Positions 5,201 through 8,743 of a stretch of DNA of 8,743 nucleotides are shown here, one piece after another. Each line of letters begins with the position of its first letter. Positions within the stretch are counted from its first letter, which is position 1. Made by a program: the position numbers and the translations under genes. Below the pieces are notes generated by a model. The model was not told the origin of the DNA. It did no database searches and was given only the letters and a program-made list of their open reading frames with translations. The DNA comes from JALZHR01 sp036389695 (GTDB lineage Bacteria > Acidobacteriota > Blastocatellia > Pyrinomonadales > Pyrinomonadaceae): the NCBI GenBank assembly GCA_036389695.1, contig DASVWG010000282.1, positions 1 to 8,743 of the forward strand. The letters are read 5' to 3'.

Positions 5201-6622
5201 TTAATATCGGACTTCTCGCCAGCTTTGGACAGTTGCGCCGCTGCCGCTGCCGCCGTTGACTATTATCGTCGGATTTCCCCGGATATTCATATAGCCTGAT
5301 TCCAGCGGGACGATGTTGCACGCGCAGCCGGGAGAATCTGTATCGGCTTGATTGGCGGCGATAACCGTGCCTCTGATAACCGGAGTGCCCGCAAAATCAA
5401 TTTGATGATGAGCGTAACTAAAACCGGCAACCTCCAGATTATCGACTTCAGCCAGCGTCAGCTTGCCGCTCAGCTTCAAATCAGTTCCGGCGATGAAAGA
5501 AAAATTGCGGTATGCCGGAGCTATATATTGCTTGCCCTGGTTGTATATAAAACCTTCGGCGATAAACGACACGCGTGCGGGAATGAGGCTGTTGCCGAAA
5601 TTGCCGGTTATCGCTATATTGCCTTCCGAATAATACGACCCGTTTAAGATTGTGCTGCCGCTCTGAATCCAAACCTTATACGATGGATTCCATTCCCAGG
5701 TCGCACCGTTGCTGACCCATTTGTTTCCGGTTGCCGCGGTGTCGTGAATCAATTGTTCCGAGCCGTTATAAATCTTTCCAGCCTTTAATCCGGTCGCGCC
5801 GAGGATATAATCGGTTTTGCCGTAAAAGTCCGCGCGAATATCGTAAAGCGGCGGAGGAATAATCGGCTGGTAAGCGCGGTTAAATCCCGCGCCGACACAT
5901 CCGGCGCCTCTTAAATTTCCTTGATTTACGATATTGGCGGACGAGCTGAAATACAGGTCGGCGCACGGATTTCCGTAAATCTCAACCGTGTCGTTGGCGT
6001 GTAGAATTCCGTTGGTTCCGTTGACTTTGACGCTTCCGCTGACCTTGACTTTACTATTAATCAAAACGCCCGGGTAATTGGCGGAACTGTCTTTTATGAC
6101 AACTTCGACCGTCGCCGTAGCGCCGTTTCTGCCGACGCCGGTCGAGGTTATAATCAAAATGCCGTTTAAGTCCGTGACGGGCGTTTCTCCGGCTGCCGCG
6201 TCATTTTTAACGGTTACCCAATATCTGCCCGTTCCGTTGGCGCCGAAATTCACCACGCCGCCGCCGCCGGCGTTTCCCGGCGGTATGCTTTCGGCTGTCG
6301 TCCATAAACCCATTATAGGCGCAACGCTCAACTCGTCGCCCGTGTTGGGCAGAGGATTGGCTCCCGCCGTCAGAATATTCGTGTATTGAGATTTCTCAAC
6401 CTTTTCTATCAATGCGGTGGCGTGATTGACGCCTGCGTCGGCAAGATAGAGCGCTTCGGTGTTGTCGCGGTCGTTGACGGCTATTGTAAAGGAAATCATT
6501 GAGGAGTAAAACAATGCTATACCGATAACCGTCCCGATTAAAATGGCAAAAATGGCGGTAATCAAAGCCGCTCCTGCCTGTCGATTCGATTGTCTTCGTC
6601 TTTTGCTTGAAACTCTCCGCAT
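5201..6622 (-). CDS. PilX-like minor pilin with a large beta-rich C-terminal domain
   Basis: 473 residues, more than twice the length of Pseudomonas-type PilX. A basic leader (1-16) ends in Gly17, and the predicted prepilin peptidase cut lies between Gly17 and Ala18. A hydrophobic helix follows (about 18-45). Position +5 of the mature protein is Thr22, not the Glu of ordinary pilins. NTEALYLADAGVNHA (54-68) matches the conserved helix after the membrane segment in PilX_N proteins. From about 185 onward short Gly/Asn/Val-rich strands with repeated phrases such as SKVKVSGSVKVNG suggest a beta-helix or stacked-strand domain. Cysteines are at 220, 242, 433 and 435. The C-terminal SWREVRY resembles the end of other PilX-like proteins. 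Expected role: a component of the pilus tip or priming complex in the inner membrane. The start ATG at 6622 has AAGGAAAG eight bases upstream. It follows the pilW-like gene by 29 bases and is the last gene of the operon. Confidence 0.82.
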   Translation of the reverse strand: MRRVSSKRRRQSNRQAGAALITAIFAILIGTVIGIALFYSSMISFTIAVNDRDNTEALYLADAGVNHATALIEKVEKSQYTNILTAGANPLPNTGDELSVAPIMGLWTTAESIPPGNAGGGGVVNFGANGTGRYWVTVKNDAAAGETPVTDLNGILIITSTGVGRNGATATVEVVIKDSSANYPGVLINSKVKVSGSVKVNGTNGILHANDTVEIYGNPCADLYFSSSANIVNQGNLRGAGCVGAGFNRAYQPIIPPPLYDIRADFYGKTDYILGATGLKAGKIYNGSEQLIHDTAATGNKWVSNGATWEWNPSYKVWIQSGSTILNGSYYSEGNIAITGNFGNSLIPARVSFIAEGFIYNQGKQYIAPAYRNFSFIAGTDLKLSGKLTLAEVDNLEVAGFSYAHHQIDFAGTPVIRGTVIAANQADTDSPGCACNIVPLESGYMNIRGNPTIIVNGGSGSGATVQSWREVRY

Positions 6623-6630
6623 TTGTAAAT

Positions 6631-6638
6631 CTTTCCTT
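6631..6638 (-). promoter_or_regulatory. Shine-Dalgarno AAGGAAAG of the pilX-like gene
   Basis: AAGGAAAG on the minus strand sits eight bases before the ATG at 6622. It fixes this start and shows that the gene is translated independently and not merely by coupling to the pilW-like gene. Confidence 0.65.
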
Positions 6639-6651
6639 GGTGCCGAATTCT

Positions 6652-7254
6652 TTATTTTCTAATTGAAGCCGAACTGGTAATGGTCGTTAAAGTCTGGTCG
6701 TCTGCCATCGCGTCAACTTCCACTTGAATGTATGTGATAAGGGAAGGTTGATTTTGCGGGCTGGTTATGACCGCGTTGTTTTTGTCGAAAAACTTGAAGC
6801 GAATAGCGGAAATTCTGTTAACAAAAGGAATCTGCGCGTTATTATCCAGATAAAGAACGCCGTTATTAACTGAAAAAGTAACATCTTCGTCAATTCCCGC
6901 GAGAGTGCAATCGGGTGAGTTCCAGTCAGCCTGTATGCGGAGTTTTCCGAAATATTGATTGCTGAGGTAGACGGAAGGCGTAAGCGCCTGAGGCTGAAAA
7001 CTGCTATCGCAATTTACCGGGCGGCTGCCCGCCATACGAATCAGACGAATTATGGTATCAGCGGCGGTCTGAGCGTTGTTAATCGCTTCGAGCCGGATTC
7101 TCTGCGTGCGATATTGATAATTAAACGACGCGAGAATCGAAGCCAGAATAGCGAGCATCATCAGCACGATGGTCATCGCAATCATCAGCTCTATCAGGCT
7201 GAAGCCTTTTGCGGATGATGATGATTTCTTTAATTCTGAAATCAGCTTGGGCAT
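6652..7254 (-). CDS. PilW-like minor pilin (type IV prepilin)
   Basis: 200 residues. A 17-residue leader ends in KG, followed by FSLIELMIAMTIV. The cut falls between Gly17 and Phe18, and Glu22 is the conserved +5 residue. The hydrophobic helix runs to about 43. The phrase ASFNYQYRTQRIRLEAINNAQTAADTIIRLIRMAGSR matches the PilW pattern of a helix followed by a Leu-Ile-Arg-x-Ala-Gly segment. Cys82 and Cys116 could pair. The globular part contains strands such as FGKLRIQADW, VTFSVNNGVLYL and AIRFKFFD. In known systems PilW joins PilV, PilX and FimU in the complex that primes pilus assembly. The ATG at 7254 lies four bases past the pilV-like stop with no separate ribosome binding site, so translation is probably coupled. 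The third position in the operon agrees with the usual gene order. Confidence 0.88.
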   Translation of the reverse strand: MPKLISELKKSSSSAKGFSLIELMIAMTIVLMMLAILASILASFNYQYRTQRIRLEAINNAQTAADTIIRLIRMAGSRPVNCDSSFQPQALTPSVYLSNQYFGKLRIQADWNSPDCTLAGIDEDVTFSVNNGVLYLDNNAQIPFVNRISAIRFKFFDKNNAVITSPQNQPSLITYIQVEVDAMADDQTLTTITSSASIRK

Positions 7255-7258
7255 AGGA

Positions 7259-7657
7259 TTAATGCATTCTGGTAGTCAATTTTACTTCCGGCAAAAGCGT
7301 TCGCGCCTCATTCGGCAAAATCATAACCGTGACGGTGTGCGTTCCCATAGAGTCGGCGACGATTTGCCAGCGTCTGGTATATCTGGAGCTCGGATTGTCG
7401 AAATATCCAGACGTATTGCTCGTCAGGCTGCCGCCGGCTGTACGCCGGGAATTTTTTAATTCTTCAATCTTGGAACGAGTCAGCGAATTAGCGACGGCTA
7501 ATTCGCGCGAAATGGTTTCCGTTTTCAGGCAGGTGGTCAAAAGAGCAAATATCGCGACAAATCCGGTCATCACCAGAACCATTGCGATAACGCACTCAAT
7601 CAACGTAAAACCTTTTGTTTTCTCTTTTCCCCTGAACATTCTAAATATCTTTAACAC
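7259..7657 (-). CDS. PilV-like minor pilin (type IV prepilin)
   Basis: 132 residues if read from the GTG at 7657. The leader ends in TKG, then FTLIECVIAMVLVMTG follows: the cut lies between Gly16 and Phe17, with Glu21 at +5. The hydrophobic helix extends to about 40, followed by the helix RELAVANSLTRSKIEELKN, typical of PilV-like pilins. The rest is a short beta domain without a clear disulfide pair (the cysteines at 22 and 43 lie in the helix). The GTG start overlaps the fimT-like stop by seven bases. An ATG seven codons in (7639) lies downstream of that stop and is an equally reasonable start, giving a 10-residue leader. Neither has a strong ribosome binding site. Translational coupling is likely either way. 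Confidence 0.85.
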   Translation of the reverse strand: MLKIFRMFRGKEKTKGFTLIECVIAMVLVMTGFVAIFALLTTCLKTETISRELAVANSLTRSKIEELKNSRRTAGGSLTSNTSGYFDNPSSRYTRRWQIVADSMGTHTVTVMILPNEARTLLPEVKLTTRMH

Positions 7658-8151
7658 ATCGCCGTCGTGATATGCCCGACGGCTGAAACCGTAACCGATT
7701 TGCAGAAATTTGAATTTGTCACCAGCTTGAAAGAAATTGAGACGCTGGAATTAGCCTGATTTCTGCCGAGCGAATTAAAAGTCACGCGCGAGACGGTGCC
7801 GCTAAGAATTGAAACATCCGACGGAATCGAAACGCCTGATTTTATTTGAATCGGCTGATTGTTCGCGTTGGTCGTCCAGACCTCGAATGTGCCGCTGGCG
7901 CCGCCGATTTCCAGCCACACCGTGCGATTATATTTAATGGCGGCTAATCTGGCTTCAGCCAGCGAATTAGCCAGTAAGCCGCTGGCTGTCTCAACCCGGT
8001 AGAGCCTGAGACTCTGCTGGATGTTCGGCAAAGCCGCGACTGCGACAATCGAGATTATTATCAGAACAATCAATAACTCGATCAGGCTAAATCCCTTTTG
8101 AATCTTGCCGCACCGCGATTTAAATTCATTCTGAAATCCTAATTTATTCAT
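7651..8151 (-). CDS. GspH/FimT-like minor pilin (type IV prepilin)
   Basis: 166 residues. A 20-residue basic leader ends in KG, then FSLIELLIVLIII: the cut lies between Gly20 and Phe21, with Glu25 at +5. The hydrophobic helix reaches about 45, and the amphipathic SGLLANSLAEARLAAIKYNR matches the GspH/FimT family. VTFNSLGR (123-130) and the ending VSAVGHITTAMC, with Cys150 and Cys166, correspond to the conserved last strands and the C-terminal disulfide of FimU/GspH proteins. It is the first gene of the operon, as fimU or fimT is in other species. The ATG at 8151 has no Shine-Dalgarno sequence. The sigma-54 promoter match upstream predicts a leader of about 38 bases. FimT in some bacteria binds DNA for natural transformation. 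Nothing here decides between that and a purely structural role. Confidence 0.9.
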   Translation of the reverse strand: MNKLGFQNEFKSRCGKIQKGFSLIELLIVLIIISIVAVAALPNIQQSLRLYRVETASGLLANSLAEARLAAIKYNRTVWLEIGGASGTFEVWTTNANNQPIQIKSGVSIPSDVSILSGTVSRVTFNSLGRNQANSSVSISFKLVTNSNFCKSVTVSAVGHITTAMC

Positions 8152-8198
8152 AAAGAAGATGAATTAAATCATTCGGAAATAAATGGGCGCAATCTTAA

Positions 8199-8216
8199 GT
8201 GCAATAAGAGTGCCAG
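8199..8216 (-). promoter_or_regulatory. Sigma-54 (RpoN) -24/-12 promoter of the minor pilin operon
   Basis: On the minus strand the sequence reads CTGGCAC-TCTTA-TTGCAC. This fits the consensus TGGCAC-N5-TTGCW without mismatch, and the invariant GG (8213-8214) and GC (8201-8202) are separated by exactly ten bases. The expected transcription start is near 8189, 38 bases before the fimT-like ATG. Pilin genes are RpoN-dependent in several bacteria, which makes the placement biologically sensible. Confidence 0.85.
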
Positions 8217-8221
8217 CTTTT

Positions 8222-8243
8222 AAAAAAACGGGAAACCGCCGTT
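8222..8243 (-). terminator. Possible intrinsic terminator just upstream of the sigma-54 promoter
   Basis: On the minus strand AACGG and CCGTT form a 5-bp stem with a 7-base loop, followed directly by a run of T (plus-strand A-run at 8222-8228). It would end readthrough from the TPR gene and insulate the sigma-54 promoter. The stem is short, so confidence is moderate. Confidence 0.4.
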
Positions 8244-8320
8244 AATGCTTCAAAGACAGAATTTAGCAGGGTTTTGTGAAATGTCCGGAAAGAATTTGTC
8301 GATTTGATTCGTCTATCTGA

Positions 8321-8353
8321 ATACCGAATCGGTCAATTTGACCGATTCGGTAT
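8321..8353. promoter_or_regulatory. Perfect 33-base palindrome, candidate enhancer site for a sigma-54 activator
   Basis: The 15-base arms (8321-8335 and 8339-8353) are exact reverse complements around ATT. Each arm contains its own smaller dyad, CCGA-A-TCGG (8324-8332) and CCGA-T-TCGG (8342-8350), with centres 18 bases apart. The centre lies about 148 bases upstream of the predicted sigma-54 start, where activator sites of NtrC/PilR type are usually found. A hairpin terminator for the upstream gene is the alternative, but no T-run follows. Confidence 0.5.
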
Positions 8354-8467
8354 CGAAACTCAAAAACTATAATAGCAGTTTATATAAAATCCGTAAAAGT
8401 TTTTTGTCAGGCAGGTTAAGGCAAGTAAATATTTAGAATATAAAAATATATTCATTTTCAGGCGAAT
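8354..8467. other. AT-rich gene-free stretch
   Basis: No gene is visible. The stretch is markedly AT-rich, with A and T runs such as those around 8380-8400 and 8430-8455. Such DNA is often bent or bound by nucleoid proteins. A TATAAT hexamer on the plus strand (8368-8373) has no properly spaced -35 box and no gene downstream. Confidence 0.4.
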
Positions 8468-8493
8468 GTCCGGGCAATTCAATATGCCCGGAC
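8468..8493 (-). terminator. GC-rich hairpin after the TPR gene
   Basis: GTCCGGGCA (8468-8476) and TGCCCGGAC (8485-8493) form a perfect 9-bp stem with an 8-base loop, 46 bases past the stop of the TPR gene. The position fits a transcript end. The lack of a T-run on either side leaves the mode of termination open. Confidence 0.45.
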
Positions 8494-8539
8494 TCAGGTA
8501 TTATCATTACGGATGCTAAACGATTTTGCTTAAACTCGC

Positions 8540-8743
8540 TTATTTTTTCGCTTCGAGCAGTTTCAGAGTCTTTTCCGCTTCCGGGCGAAATTCGCTCTGC
8601 GGATACATATCCATTAATTGTTTGAAATACAAAACGGCGTCTTCGCGCAATTTTTCGGGCGCGTATTTATACTTTTCCTGCTGGAAGTTCGGATTGACTT
8701 TCTGCTTGCCTTTATTCAGCGAAAGATAATAACTGCTCATTCC
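8540..8743 (-). CDS. C-terminal fragment of a TPR/BamD-like protein (5' end outside the window)
   Basis: The reading frame is open to the window edge, so only the last 67 or so codons are present. The Met near the edge (8740) has no upstream context to support a start and is probably internal. The fragment is helical and charged: SYYLSLNKG, then a linker rich in Gln, Lys and Tyr, then EDAVLYFKQLMDMYPQSEFRPEAEKTLKLLEAKK. The second helix pair, with a conserved Pro between the helices (YPQSEF) and the final EAEKTLKLL, fits a tetratricopeptide repeat. It resembles the end of BamD/YbgF-type outer-membrane assembly proteins. Which of the many TPR families it belongs to cannot be settled from the C-terminus alone. 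Confidence 0.6.
   Translation of the reverse strand, partial: GMSSYYLSLNKGKQKVNPNFQQEKYKYAPEKLREDAVLYFKQLMDMYPQSEFRPEAEKTLKLLEAKK

Noticed and set aside
7637..7659. Overlap of the fimT-like stop and pilV-like start as a possible frameshift or fusion
   Set aside because: Both proteins have complete prepilin N-termini and ends, so a normal short overlap of coupled genes explains it.
8338..8373. Plus-strand sigma-70 promoter, TTGACC and a perfect TATAAT
   Set aside because: The spacer is 24 bases, far too long. The TTGACC is part of the palindrome, and no plus-strand gene follows.

Overview
This window looks like ordinary chromosomal DNA from a Gram-negative, diderm bacterium. It encodes type IV pilus minor pilins, a probable lipoprotein and FabI-type fatty acid synthesis. 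Gene content, balanced base composition and intergenic regions filled with tandem heptamers suggest Acidobacteriota, perhaps the Blastocatellia. That placement is an impression, not a proof. Every gene I accept lies on the minus strand, so transcription runs from right to left. No rRNA, tRNA, CRISPR, transposase or phage gene was seen.

Right end (8743 to 8152): the C-terminal end of a TPR/BamD-like protein, then a gene-free stretch of about 390 bases. This stretch holds a GC-rich hairpin, an AT-rich segment, a perfect 33-base palindrome, a short hairpin with a T-run and an excellent sigma-54 (-24/-12) promoter match. The promoter directs transcription into a four-gene minor pilin operon: gspH/fimT-like, pilV-like, pilW-like and a large pilX-like gene (8151 to 5201). 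The genes overlap or are closely spaced, and each product has a type IV prepilin N-terminus. The operon ends at a very long hairpin. No pilY1 or major pilin gene follows.

Middle (5115 to 3656): a spacer with several stem-loops, a probable lipoprotein gene, and a small membrane-anchored protein gene. A 36-base repeat occurs upstream of both small genes.

Left part (3655 to 1): a PfkB-family sugar kinase, a two-helix membrane protein of unknown function, FabI enoyl-ACP reductase and a LOG-family (lysine decarboxylase-like) nucleotide phosphoribohydrolase. Each of the three gaps between these genes is about 100 to 120 bases long and is almost filled by one large hairpin. The arms of these hairpins are arrays of short tandem repeats, heptamers or nonamers, with a different unit in each gap. 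A fourth heptamer array begins just after the LOG gene at the left edge.

The two most unusual signals are the gap-filling tandem-repeat hairpins and the sigma-54 promoter with an upstream double-dyad palindrome controlling the minor pilins. The protein-coding genes themselves mostly belong to known families.
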